From assembly GCA_029252555.1 (NCBI GenBank), contig JAQXBF010000007.1, positions 1 through 64,000 on the forward strand: a stretch of DNA of 64,000 nucleotides, given 5' to 3'. This document shows positions 33,151-42,473 of the stretch, in pieces. Positions within the stretch are counted from its first letter, which is position 1; every line of letters begins with the position of its first letter. Both the position numbers and the translations under genes were made by a program. Source of the DNA: Porticoccaceae bacterium (lineage in GTDB: Bacteria > Pseudomonadota > Gammaproteobacteria > Pseudomonadales > Porticoccaceae). Under the pieces are notes generated by a model that made no database searches, was not told the DNA's origin, and saw nothing but the letters and a program-made list of their open reading frames with translations.

Positions 33151-36021
33151 ATGCTTATGCTACCTCGTCTAGGTAAACGCATTTCTTTATTGCCAATTCA
33201 GCTTTTGAGTAGCCTGTGCCTTGGGATGGTTTTGCAGGGTTGCAGTACTGGTGATAACCCTGCAACTGAGGTAGACCCAAAGAGCCTGTCTACAGTAATT
33301 AAAAGCCCTAATGACGACCGTCAATATAGACATATAAAACTGGCGAATGAGATGGATGTGTTACTGATTTCGGACTCGCAAGCCGAGACTTCTGCGGCCT
33401 CCTTAGATGTATATGTTGGCAGTTATCAGAACCCCAAAGATCGTGAAGGGCTTGTGCATTTCCTTGAGCATATGCTGTTTTTGGGAACCAAAGATTACCC
33501 GACTCCCGGTGACTACCAGACGTTTATTAGCGAACATGGTGGCAGCCACAATGCAGGCACCAGCCTCGAAAATACCAACTATTTTTTCGATATTAACTCG
33601 GAATACCTTGAACAGGCCTTAGACCGGTTTGCCCCTTTTTTCTCAAGCCCCAACTTTGATGCGAAATATGTTGATCGCGAGCGCAATGCGGTTGAATCTG
33701 AATACAGGCTGAAGATTAAAGATGACGGACGCCGTCAATGGGATGTGTTTCAGGAACAGGTGGACCCAGCGCATCCAATGTCCAAATTTACCGTCGGTAA
33801 TCTAGAGACTCTGGCCGACTTTGATGGCCGGCCTGTACGCGATGATTTACTGGCTATCTATAAAAAATACTATTCGGCCAACCTGATGAAGCTAGTGGTG
33901 CTGGGCAAAGAGAGCCTGGATGAGCTTGAGGCTATGGTGGTGCCTAGATTTGAGATTGTCGCCAATAACAATAGGCAGGTTGAGCCACATATTGATCGGC
34001 TTGTGGCAGCAGAGCGTTTGCCACTTGTTGTTGAGTTTGAGCCATTAAAGGAAGTGCGTGAGCTCAGCCTGAGTTTTCAGTTACCCAGAATGCAGGATCA
34101 TTGGCGCATTAAGCCTGCCGGTTATCTGGGTGGCCTGATAGGCCATGAAGGCGAAGGCAGTCTGGTGCAGGTGTTAAAAGATAGGGGCTTAATCGAAAGC
34201 TTAAGTGCTGGATTAGGGCTGCAGGACCGCAGTTCAAGTATGTTTTCTATTGAAATAGGTCTAACTCCTGAGGGCTTTAAGCAGCGGGATAAAATTGTTG
34301 AGATGCTATTTTTCTGGATTCAAAAATTCCAGGGCGACAATCTCCCAAGATGGCGATATGACGAGCAGGCAAAGATGGCAGATATTGCTTTTCGCTTTCA
34401 GGAAAAGCGCAGTCCAATGGGTTACGTGTCATCTCTTGCTGGCAGGATGCAGCTGCATCCGGTAGCTGATGTATTGCGTGCCAATTACGCAATGGAAGGC
34501 TGGGATCAGGAACTGATTATGCAGACCGCAAATGCCCTAACACCAGATAACCTATTTATGATGGTAACCGCGCCCGAGATAGAGCCTAAAAAGATATCTC
34601 TGCGTTATCAGGCTGGTTACTCAGTAGCACCAATTGCTAAAGATACCCTCGATGCATGGCGTTCTCCGGCCTCAGTTGCAGAATTGCAAGTGGCTCAGAG
34701 AAACCCTTACCTCCCAGATAGCCTGCAGCTCGCCGAGTCTAGCTCTGCCATCGTTGTACCGGCACTCTTAGTCGATCAACCTGGTTTGCGTGCCTGGCAT
34801 ATGCTAGACACGAAATATGCCGTGCCAAAAGCCCATATTATTGCCTCTTTGGGCACAGATAAGACCGCTAATGTGGAGGGGCTTGTGCAGGCGGAGTTAT
34901 TTCTTGATCTTGTGGCAGATCAGCTAAATGCTCAGGTTTATCCTGCTTCAGAGGCGGGGTTAAGCTTCTCTATAGGTGCCGATAATCAAGAGTTGTCTAT
35001 TGTTGTAGGGGGTTATTCCGATAAGCAAACAGTGCTTCTGGGTGACATATTAACAGCGTTGAATAATGTCGACTGGGATCAGGCCCGATTTGATCGACTA
35101 AAGCAGTCGCGCCTGCGCCGCTGGTCTAACTTTGAGCGTGAATATCCTTTCCGACAGCTAATGTCAGGGCTTTATTCTATGGTCAGCGGCCGCTGGACGG
35201 CGCTACAAAAAGCGCCGGCACTAAAGCAGGTAAGCATGGAGCAACTGCAAACATTTGCTGGCGAGCTATTATCAAGCCTTGAACTCAAGGTGTTGGTCAG
35301 TGGCAACCACACAGAGCAAGGGGCTAGGGAGGTTGTTGGGCTAATGTCTGATGCACTGAATTTATCAGAGGTGGACAATCCCAGTAGCATAGCCAAGCTA
35401 CAAACAGGCGCAGCAACAGCCCAGATACCGGTGGACCATGATGATGCAGTGATGGTGCTGTACAAGCAGGGCGGTAATGATAGCTTAAAAGAAAGAGCGC
35501 AGTTTGCCCTGTTAGGTGAGATGCTGTCAGCGCCATTCTACAACAGCTTGCGCACCGAGAAGCAGCTTGGCTATGTGGTGTCTGCCTTTACTAGCCATCT
35601 TGGCCCAGTGCCCGGGCTTACCTTGCTGGCGCAGTCTCCGGTGGCTAATGAAGGCGAGTTGCGCAAGGAGTTTGACGGCTTTTTAGATAGCTACCGAGAG
35701 CAGGTTGGCGCGCTTACCCCGGAAGATTTGCAGCGCTACCAGACATCAATACTGGGCAGCCTTGAAGAGAAGCCGAAAAACCTAGCTGAAATGAATGGTC
35801 GATTTTTGGAGTCTCTCAATATGGGTTATCAGAGCTTCGATTTCCGCCAGCAGTTAGCCGCAGCAATCCGTGATATTTCCGTCTTAGAACTCAAAGAAGC
35901 TTATGGGGGGTTGTTGGCAGATGAATCCCGCAGCCTATGGCTGAAAACGGCAGAATCAGACCAGCCAAATACCGCTGTGGATATGCGAGTAGGCAGTGAT
36001 ACATATAATTATGAGTTTTAA
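33151..36021 (+). CDS. M16 (pitrilysin/insulinase) family lipoprotein protease
   Basis: A 956-residue zinc protease of the pitrilysin family. The N-terminus has a lipoprotein signal with Cys31 in MVLQGCSTG, so it should be anchored in the outer or inner membrane facing the periplasm. The inverted zinc motif HFLEH is at 103-107 and the third ligand lies in NAVESEYRLK about 75 residues later. Inactive M16 repeats fill the rest. It would degrade small peptides or unfolded fragments. Protease III (PtrA) is the closest known model, but that enzyme is not a lipoprotein. Confidence 0.9.
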   Translation: MLMLPRLGKRISLLPIQLLSSLCLGMVLQGCSTGDNPATEVDPKSLSTVIKSPNDDRQYRHIKLANEMDVLLISDSQAETSAASLDVYVGSYQNPKDREGLVHFLEHMLFLGTKDYPTPGDYQTFISEHGGSHNAGTSLENTNYFFDINSEYLEQALDRFAPFFSSPNFDAKYVDRERNAVESEYRLKIKDDGRRQWDVFQEQVDPAHPMSKFTVGNLETLADFDGRPVRDDLLAIYKKYYSANLMKLVVLGKESLDELEAMVVPRFEIVANNNRQVEPHIDRLVAAERLPLVVEFEPLKEVRELSLSFQLPRMQDHWRIKPAGYLGGLIGHEGEGSLVQVLKDRGLIESLSAGLGLQDRSSSMFSIEIGLTPEGFKQRDKIVEMLFFWIQKFQGDNLPRWRYDEQAKMADIAFRFQEKRSPMGYVSSLAGRMQLHPVADVLRANYAMEGWDQELIMQTANALTPDNLFMMVTAPEIEPKKISLRYQAGYSVAPIAKDTLDAWRSPASVAELQVAQRNPYLPDSLQLAESSSAIVVPALLVDQPGLRAWHMLDTKYAVPKAHIIASLGTDKTANVEGLVQAELFLDLVADQLNAQVYPASEAGLSFSIGADNQELSIVVGGYSDKQTVLLGDILTALNNVDWDQARFDRLKQSRLRRWSNFEREYPFRQLMSGLYSMVSGRWTALQKAPALKQVSMEQLQTFAGELLSSLELKVLVSGNHTEQGAREVVGLMSDALNLSEVDNPSSIAKLQTGAATAQIPVDHDDAVMVLYKQGGNDSLKERAQFALLGEMLSAPFYNSLRTEKQLGYVVSAFTSHLGPVPGLTLLAQSPVANEGELRKEFDGFLDSYREQVGALTPEDLQRYQTSILGSLEEKPKNLAEMNGRFLESLNMGYQSFDFRQQLAAAIRDISVLELKEAYGGLLADESRSLWLKTAESDQPNTAVDMRVGSDTYNYEF

Positions 36022-36045
36022 TTAACTTAAAAAAACACCCATTTT

Positions 36046-36058
36046 GTAGTTAAACTAA
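36046..36058. promoter_or_regulatory. Upstream copy of the aceE-region palindrome
   Basis: GTAGTTAAACTAA contains the 11-base dyad TAGTTAAACTA found again in the aceE promoter about 132 bases downstream. It lies just after the M16 protease gene. The repeat of an odd-length dyad suggests a second binding site for the same regulator. Confidence 0.45.
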
Positions 36059-36170
36059 CTTATTAAGTTCTAAATTTAATTTTATATAAATCACATAAAA
36101 TCAATAGTTTAAATAATTATCATAATGTAATTTATAGAAAATTATGCGCCTAAGAAAATATTCGGTTTTG

Positions 36171-36199
36171 TTGATTGTGTAGTTAAACTACATTAATAT
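36171..36199 (+). promoter_or_regulatory. aceEF promoter with a palindromic operator in the spacer
   Basis: TTGATT (36171-36176) and TAATAT (36194-36199) have a 17-base spacing, a good sigma70 promoter 105 bases before aceE. The spacer is almost filled by the perfect dyad TGTAGTTAAACTACA (36178-36192), so a bound protein would block RNA polymerase. The site differs from the E. coli PdhR box known to me (AATTGGT-ACCAATT type), so the regulator is unknown. The 5' untranslated region contains further GTTAAC-like runs at about 36245 and 36279 and no other recognised signal. Confidence 0.6.
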
Positions 36200-36303
36200 G
36201 TTGCGCTAAAGATAGAGTCTGATTGCCGTCTGCCCATATCTAGCGTTAACCTAGGGTCACGAGTCTGTCGACCTTATCGTTAACTAACTTTGATTGGTGC
36301 CGC

Positions 36304-38949
36304 ATGTCGCAGGATTTAGACCCAGCTGAAACCCAAGAATGGCTTGATGCCTTTGATTCAATTTGTCGAGCGCAGGGGAACGAGAGGGCGAGTTTTATTC
36401 TGGCTCAGCTTCAGGCCCATGCCACCGATGAAGGAATTCAGTTACCCCAGTCGGTAACCACCGCTTTTCACAACACAATTTCTGTTAGTCATGAAAAAAC
36501 CATGCCGGGCGATCTCTTTATGGAGCGTCGTATCCGTTCACTAGTGCGCTGGAATGCATTGGCTATGGTCATGCGAGCTAATAAACAAAGCGAAGGGATA
36601 GGTGGCCACATCGCTAGCTTTTCCTCGGCGGCTACGCTCTATGATATTGGTTTTAACTACTTTTTCCGCGGTTCAGATGGCGAGGATATGGGTGATCTGG
36701 TGTTCTTTCAGGGCCACAGTTCGCCTGGTATGTATGCCCGCTCGTTTCTAGAAGGGCGATTTACCACTGAGGAGCTGGACAAGTTCCGTCGCGAAGTCGA
36801 TGGCACAGGGCTATCTTCCTATCCACACCCCTGGCTAATGCCTGATTATTGGCAGTTTCCTACAGTATCTATGGGGTTGGGTCCCATTCAGGCGATTTAC
36901 CAGGCCCATGTTATGCGCTACCTCTCGGCCAGAGATCTCTCTGCCCGTGGCGATCGAAAAGTTTGGGCCTTCCTTGGGGATGGCGAATGTGATGAGCCGG
37001 AAAGTCTTGGTGCCATTTCATTAGCAGGGCGCGAAGGTTTGGAAAACCTGATCTTTGTTATTAACTGCAACTTGCAGCGCCTCGATGGCCCTGTGCGTGG
37101 TAATGGCAAAATTATCCAAGAGCTCGAAGGCGTTTTCCGTGGGGCTGGTTGGAATGTCATTAAAGTGATTTGGGGTCGTCATTGGGACCCACTGCTTGAA
37201 AAAGACAAAAGTGGCATGCTGATCAAGCGTATGAATGAAGTTTGTGACGGTGATTTACAGAACTACAAGTCCAATGGCGGTGCCTATACAAGAGAGCATT
37301 TCTTTGGCAAGTATCCTGAGCTCACTGAACTGGTTAAAGATATGACCGACGATCAGATTATGGCGCTTAACCGTGGAGGTCACGACCCCTATAAGGTTTA
37401 TGCTGCTTATTCAGAGGCTGCGGCCAGCAAGGGCAAGCCGACAGTTATTCTTGCTCACACCGTAAAAGGTTATGGCCTTGGAGATGGTCAGGCTGCCAAC
37501 GACACCCATTCAGTTAAAAAGCTTGATACAGAGCAGCTGCGCTATTTCCGGGACCGTTTTGGTATACCAGTGGCAGACGATGAGCTTGAAACTGTTCCCT
37601 ACTATCGCCCCCCGGAAGATAGCCCAGAAATTACCTATATGAAGAGACGCCGAGACGCGTTGGGTGGGCCATTGCCCTCGCGCAAGTCCCATTTCGAACC
37701 CATGCAGGTGCCTGATCTAACCAGTTTTAGCAAACAGCTTGAAAGCACTGGTGAGCGCGAGATTTCCACTACGATGGCTTTTGTCCGTGTGCTGTCATCT
37801 CTGGTTAAAGATAAAAATATTGGTAAATATGTGGTGCCGATTGTGCCGGATGAGGCCCGCACCTTTGGTATGGAAGGCATGTTCCGCCAGCTGGGGATCT
37901 ATACCTCGGCAGGGCAAAAATATGTGCCCCATGACCATCAGCAAATCATGTATTACAAAGAAGATAAAAAGGGCGTTATTCTTGAAGAGGGTATTAATGA
38001 GGCCGGAGCCATGTCGGCCTGGTTGGCTCTAGCCACCTCTTATAGCACCAATGCGGTGCCCATGATTCCGTTCTATATTTTCTATTCCATGTTTGGCTTC
38101 CAGCGTATTGGAGACCTGGCCTGGGCTTCTGGTGACAGTCAGGCTCGGGGCTTTTTGATTGGAGCTACGGCAGGCCGAACCACATTGAATGGTGAAGGTT
38201 TGCAGCACCAGGATGGCCATAGCTTAATTCTTGCCAACACTATCCCCAACTGCAAAAGCTACGATGCCGCCTTTAGTTATGAGCTGGCAGTGATTGTTCA
38301 GGATGGTATTAAGTGCATGTTTGAGCACAAGGACAATTGTTTCTATTATCTGACCACCATGAACGAAAATTATTTTCAGCCAGCATTACCTGATGGTGCG
38401 GAAGAGGGCATTATCAAAGGTATGTATAAGTTTACCGAGGCCGGTTCGGCAAAGCACAAAATTACGCTGATGGGTGCAGGCACCATACTTAACGAAGTTC
38501 GTTCCGCTGCTGAGATTCTCAGCCAACAGTTTGATGTTGAGGCAGATATTTGGAGCCTGACCAGTGTTAATGAGCTAGTGCGCGAAGGCCAGGCGGTAGA
38601 TCGCTGGAACCTGTTGCACCCCACCGAGAAGCCACGACAGTCCTATATTACCGAACAGTTGGGTGATGGCTCGGAGCCGGTTGTTGTGGCAACTGATTAT
38701 ATGAAAGGCTATGGCGAGCAGATGCGCTGTTATATCAATCAGCCGTTGCATGTTCTGGGTACCGATGGCTTTGGTCGCAGTGACAGCCGTGAAGCTCTGC
38801 GTCACTTTTTCGAAGTTGACCGCTACTTCATTGTGGTTACTGCATTGAAAGCGCTGGCGGATCAGGGTGCAATTAAGCCTGCCGTGGTGGCAAAGGCCAT
38901 AAAAGAATTTGGTATAGATCCAGAAAAAAGCAATCCGTTATATCTGTAA
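36304..38949 (+). CDS. aceE: Pyruvate dehydrogenase E1 component (homodimeric)
   Basis: AceE decarboxylates pyruvate with thiamine diphosphate and passes the acetyl group to AceF. The 881-residue length is standard for the homodimeric type. The substrate/cofactor regions MPGDLFMERRIRSLVRWNALAMV, the TPP-binding GDGECDEPES to NCN block, and the transketolase-like C-terminal half (GAGTILNEV, GYGEQMRCYI) are clear. It is the first gene of the aceE-aceF operon, behind a well-formed promoter with a palindromic operator. Confidence 0.97.
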   Translation: MSQDLDPAETQEWLDAFDSICRAQGNERASFILAQLQAHATDEGIQLPQSVTTAFHNTISVSHEKTMPGDLFMERRIRSLVRWNALAMVMRANKQSEGIGGHIASFSSAATLYDIGFNYFFRGSDGEDMGDLVFFQGHSSPGMYARSFLEGRFTTEELDKFRREVDGTGLSSYPHPWLMPDYWQFPTVSMGLGPIQAIYQAHVMRYLSARDLSARGDRKVWAFLGDGECDEPESLGAISLAGREGLENLIFVINCNLQRLDGPVRGNGKIIQELEGVFRGAGWNVIKVIWGRHWDPLLEKDKSGMLIKRMNEVCDGDLQNYKSNGGAYTREHFFGKYPELTELVKDMTDDQIMALNRGGHDPYKVYAAYSEAAASKGKPTVILAHTVKGYGLGDGQAANDTHSVKKLDTEQLRYFRDRFGIPVADDELETVPYYRPPEDSPEITYMKRRRDALGGPLPSRKSHFEPMQVPDLTSFSKQLESTGEREISTTMAFVRVLSSLVKDKNIGKYVVPIVPDEARTFGMEGMFRQLGIYTSAGQKYVPHDHQQIMYYKEDKKGVILEEGINEAGAMSAWLALATSYSTNAVPMIPFYIFYSMFGFQRIGDLAWASGDSQARGFLIGATAGRTTLNGEGLQHQDGHSLILANTIPNCKSYDAAFSYELAVIVQDGIKCMFEHKDNCFYYLTTMNENYFQPALPDGAEEGIIKGMYKFTEAGSAKHKITLMGAGTILNEVRSAAEILSQQFDVEADIWSLTSVNELVREGQAVDRWNLLHPTEKPRQSYITEQLGDGSEPVVVATDYMKGYGEQMRCYINQPLHVLGTDGFGRSDSREALRHFFEVDRYFIVVTALKALADQGAIKPAVVAKAIKEFGIDPEKSNPLYL

Positions 38950-38982
38950 AAAGATAAGTATCAATTCCAAAAGGGATAACAA

Positions 38983-40659
38983 GTGGCCGTAGAAATCGTA
39001 ACAGTTCCAGACTTGGGTGGCGCAGAGACCGTAGATGTTATTGAACTGAGCATAGCTCAGGGTGACAGCGTCGCGCTAGAGGATTCGCTGTTGGTATTGG
39101 AGTCAGATAAGGCCACCATGGATGTGCCCAGCCCCCTCGAAGGCACCTTGGTTAAATACTTGGTGGCAGACGGCGATCAGGTAAAGGTCGGTGATCCTAT
39201 TGCAGCGATTGAAGTTGCTGCTCAGCAGATCCAATCTGATATTGGTTCGGAAGCGTCCGCGGCACCTGAGGTAGTGGCAGAAGATTCGGAAACACAGCTA
39301 GAAGATTCTGCTGTCGATTCAATACCAGAGCCAGAGCTTGCAACAGCGCAATCTTCAGAGCAGCTTATTGTGGTGCCGGATATTGGCAGCGATACCCTAA
39401 TCGACGTGATTGAAATCTCGGTTGCTGTTGGTGACCAGGTGGAAGAGGGTGATACCCTGCTGGTGTTAGAGTCAGATAAGGCCACTATGGATGTTCCCTC
39501 ATCCCACAGCGGTACAGTAATAAAAATCCTTGCAGCCGAAGGCACCAAGATTAATACCGGAGGCGAGGTGGCAATTCTTGCGGTGAGCAACTCTGCTGCC
39601 GGCGGGGCAGAATCTCCCGCCGCTGAGGTACAGGCTGAAGTTGCCCCCGAAAAACAAAGCCAAGCTCCAGTGCCTGCTGCCGCGCCTGCCACTCCAGTCG
39701 CCGATGCAATTAAGAGCCAGCCATTGCCTGCAGCATTAGATAGTGAGACTGTGAATTCTGGTGAAGTATATGCCGGTCCGGCAGTGCGCCTTTTAGCCCG
39801 CGAACTGGGAGTGAATCTGACAAAAGTATCTGGTACTGGCCCCAAAGGGCGAGTGCAAAAGGACGATGTTAGCAGCTATGTTAAATCTGCCTTAAAAGCG
39901 GGGCCGTCAACTGCGGCTGGCACCGGTATACCAGCGGTTCCAGCGATCGACTTTAGCCAGTTTGGCACGGTCGAAAGCATTCCCATGAGCAAGATTCAAA
40001 AGCTGACCGCCGCCAATATGCAGCGCAACTGGCTCAATGTGCCCCATGTTACTCATTTTGATGATGCGGATATCACGGATCTGGAAGCCTTTAGAAAGTC
40101 TCTAAAAGATGAAGGTGATAAGCGCGGGGTTAAAGTGACGCCGGTAGCATTTTTAATTAAGGCGATTGCGACAGCAATGCAGGCCCATCCAGAATTTAAC
40201 CGCTCATTATCAGCGGATGGTGAGAGCTTTATGCAGAAGCATTACTGTAATATAGGGATGGCTGTTGATACCCCCAGAGGCTTGGTGGTTCCAGTGATTA
40301 AAGATGCCAATGAAAAAGGTATCTGGGATATTTCCGCTGATATTATGGCATTGGCAGCCAGTGCCAGAGATGGCAAGCTAAAACCCGCTGAGATGCAGGG
40401 CGGCTGTTTTACTCTTTCCAGCCTTGGGGCAATCGGTGGCAACGGATTTACCCCCATTGTTAATAGCCCTGAAGTCGGTATTCTGGGCGTATCGAAATCT
40501 CAAATAAAGCCTGTTTGGAATGGCAGCGAATTTATGCCGCGGTTGATGCTGCCCCTTTGCCTGTCCTATGATCATCGCGTAATTAACGGTGGCGATGCAG
40601 GGCGCTTTATGACTCATCTGGTTAAGTCCTTAAGTGATATACGCCATCTGTCTCTCTAG
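38983..40659 (+). CDS. aceF: Pyruvate dehydrogenase E2, dihydrolipoamide acetyltransferase
   Basis: AceF carries the acetyl group on lipoyl arms to CoA. The 558-residue protein has two lipoyl domains with attachment lysines Lys43 and Lys166 (both in ESDKATMDVPS), an Ala/Pro linker (about 205-258), a peripheral-subunit-binding domain (about 264-302) and the catalytic domain ending with YDHRVINGGDAGRF. E. coli has three lipoyl domains; two is common in Pseudomonas-like groups. The start is GTG 38983. The lpd (E3) gene is not next to it, so E3 must be elsewhere. Confidence 0.96.
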   Translation: MAVEIVTVPDLGGAETVDVIELSIAQGDSVALEDSLLVLESDKATMDVPSPLEGTLVKYLVADGDQVKVGDPIAAIEVAAQQIQSDIGSEASAAPEVVAEDSETQLEDSAVDSIPEPELATAQSSEQLIVVPDIGSDTLIDVIEISVAVGDQVEEGDTLLVLESDKATMDVPSSHSGTVIKILAAEGTKINTGGEVAILAVSNSAAGGAESPAAEVQAEVAPEKQSQAPVPAAAPATPVADAIKSQPLPAALDSETVNSGEVYAGPAVRLLARELGVNLTKVSGTGPKGRVQKDDVSSYVKSALKAGPSTAAGTGIPAVPAIDFSQFGTVESIPMSKIQKLTAANMQRNWLNVPHVTHFDDADITDLEAFRKSLKDEGDKRGVKVTPVAFLIKAIATAMQAHPEFNRSLSADGESFMQKHYCNIGMAVDTPRGLVVPVIKDANEKGIWDISADIMALAASARDGKLKPAEMQGGCFTLSSLGAIGGNGFTPIVNSPEVGILGVSKSQIKPVWNGSEFMPRLMLPLCLSYDHRVINGGDAGRFMTHLVKSLSDIRHLSL

Positions 40660-40705
40660 TTTAAGGCTATAATCACAGCTTAATAGCTAGAGTTGAGGCA
40701 CTTTT

Positions 40706-41146
40706 ATGCAGTTCTTACACACCATGGTTCGAGTATCTAACCTTGAGCAGTCACTGGACTTCTATTGCAACGCCTTGGGCCTGAGCGAGGTGTATCGCAA
40801 AGATAGTGAGGCAGGGCGCTTCACTTTGGTTTTTCTTGCAGCTCAGTCTGATCTTGAAACGGTGGAATCTAGCAGCGCTCCCGTTATTGAGTTGACCTAC
40901 AACTGGGATCCTGAGGAATACAATGGTGGTCGCAACTTTGGCCATCTTGCCTATCGCGTCGATAATATTTATCAGACCTGCGAAAAATTAATGGCCGCTG
41001 GCGTGGTTATTAACCGGCCACCCAGAGATGGCCATATGGCCTTTGTACGCTCACCAGACAATATCTCGATTGAGTTGTTACAGAGAGGCGATAGCTTGCC
41101 CGCCATGGAGCCTTGGGTATCCATGGATAATAATGGTGACTGGTAG
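40706..41146 (+). CDS. gloA: Lactoylglutathione lyase (glyoxalase I), VOC fold
   Basis: GloA converts the methylglyoxal-glutathione adduct to lactoylglutathione. The 146-residue protein has two VOC repeats: HTMVRVSNLEQSLDFYCNALGL at the start with metal ligand His5, ELTYNWDPEEYNGGRNFGHLAYRV in the middle, and FVRSPDNISIELL at the end with the last Glu ligand. A perfect TATAAT at 40668-40673 may be its own -10, although its -35 is weak. It ends directly against the convergent GNAT-like gene. Confidence 0.9.
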   Translation: MQFLHTMVRVSNLEQSLDFYCNALGLSEVYRKDSEAGRFTLVFLAAQSDLETVESSSAPVIELTYNWDPEEYNGGRNFGHLAYRVDNIYQTCEKLMAAGVVINRPPRDGHMAFVRSPDNISIELLQRGDSLPAMEPWVSMDNNGDW

Positions 41147-42238
41147 TTAGCCTGATTTGCGGAAGGGCAGAATGTCCATAGCCTGCTGTATATGCTGCTC
41201 CACAGAGATCTGTTCAGAGTTTAAAAATCGCTCAATCGCCTGGCGAAACTGCGGGTGCTGAATCCAATGGAGGGAATGGGTGGTGATGGGCTCAAAGCCG
41301 CGGATAATCTTATGCTCACCCTGAGCGCCGGCATCGTATTTCTGCAGACCCTTATCGATGGCAAACTCGATACCACGATAATAACAGAGCTCAAAATGCA
41401 GGTAGGAAAACTCTCTGACACTGCCCCAGTAGCGTCCATACAGAGTATCCGCATCAAAAAAGTACAGTGCACAGGCGATTGGAATATCATTTTGATAGGC
41501 CACAGCCATGGCGATTTGTTCTGGCATGGACTGGGCAATTTCAATAAAAAAGGATTCTGTTAAATAGCCTCTGGTGCCATTGCGTTTGGCGTAGGTGCGC
41601 TCATAGAGCTGATAAAAAAGTTGCCAGATTTGCTGGGTAATCTGCGCGCCTTCTAACACTTCAACCTCAATACCCTGTGCCGTAATCTCGGCACGCTCTT
41701 TGCGCACCATCTTGCGTTTACGGGAATTCATGGCAGCCATATAGTCATCAAAACAATGATAGTCATAGTTGCGCCAATGGTATTGCACGCCAGTGCGCTG
41801 CAGCAGCCGCGAGTCATCAAAAAGGGCTCTTTGGCTCGCGTCGGGAAACAGGCAGTGCCAGCTCGAAGCATCTGTGTCCGCTGCGACGGCTAACACTTCT
41901 TCAAAAAGCTGTTCGCCCTGGCTCTGGTCAAGGCTTTCCGCGCTGCGCACTCTGGGCCCTATTGATGGGGTGAAGGGTACAGCTGTAAGAAGCTTGGGGT
42001 AGTACTCCAGTCCATTTTCATGGTAAGCATTGGCCCAAGCATAGTCGAAGATATATTCGCCCATACTGTGATCTTTTAAATACAGCGGCATGAATGACTC
42101 TTGGCCATCAGTGGCCAGGGACAGATGGATAGGCTCCCAACCCGTTTGCGCACAGGCGCTTTTGCTGTTCTCCAGTGCCTGAAGAAATTCTGGGCGCAAA
42201 AAAGGGTACTGTAATGCAGAGTTTTCCGTTGCAGACAT
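41147..42238 (-). CDS. DUF482/COG3146 GNAT-like (FemAB-related) N-acyltransferase
   Basis: A 363-residue protein of the DUF482 family, which has a FemAB/GNAT fold. It begins with the typical LQYPFLRPEFLQALENSKSA block and includes EYIFDYAWANAYHENGLEYYPKLL, RKRKMVRKERAEITAQGIEVEVLEG and LYGRYWGSVREFSYLHFELCYYRGIEFAI, then GEHKIIRGFEP. It is annotated elsewhere as possible peptidoglycan or aminoacyl transfer, but no substrate is established. It is convergent with gloA with no spacing. Confidence 0.85.
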   Translation of the reverse strand: MSATENSALQYPFLRPEFLQALENSKSACAQTGWEPIHLSLATDGQESFMPLYLKDHSMGEYIFDYAWANAYHENGLEYYPKLLTAVPFTPSIGPRVRSAESLDQSQGEQLFEEVLAVAADTDASSWHCLFPDASQRALFDDSRLLQRTGVQYHWRNYDYHCFDDYMAAMNSRKRKMVRKERAEITAQGIEVEVLEGAQITQQIWQLFYQLYERTYAKRNGTRGYLTESFFIEIAQSMPEQIAMAVAYQNDIPIACALYFFDADTLYGRYWGSVREFSYLHFELCYYRGIEFAIDKGLQKYDAGAQGEHKIIRGFEPITTHSLHWIQHPQFRQAIERFLNSEQISVEQHIQQAMDILPFRKSG

Positions 42239-42473
42239 AAACCAGTGGTGCCTATCTTTTTAAAGGTGGATTAGAGCATCAACCGCATTTATACGGGCGA
42301 CTTAAAAGAACTGTTTAAAACCAGCAGAGGAATGTGCCGATCTTGGGCCGAGCTGTCAATCAAAAAACTTATGCCGTCAACGAGATTTGCCGCTTATTGC
42401 TGTATGATACGCAGCTAGTCGGCAAGCCTGCCAATGTTTGTAATTTTCTACGCTAAAGTATGGAGACAATTGG

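Noticed and set aside
36140-36160. dif-like TTATGCGCC near the aceE promoter
   Set aside because: Only one half resembles a XerD-type arm; the other arm and the central six bases do not match, so no recombination site is claimed.
39222-39845. 207-residue minus-strand open frame over the aceF linker
   Set aside because: The long frame is produced by the Ala/Pro-rich linker of aceF read backwards, not by a gene.
42400-42420. LexA-like CTGTAT...CAG upstream of fabV
   Set aside because: Spacing is 15 rather than 16 bases and the inner bases do not match; fabV is not an SOS gene.
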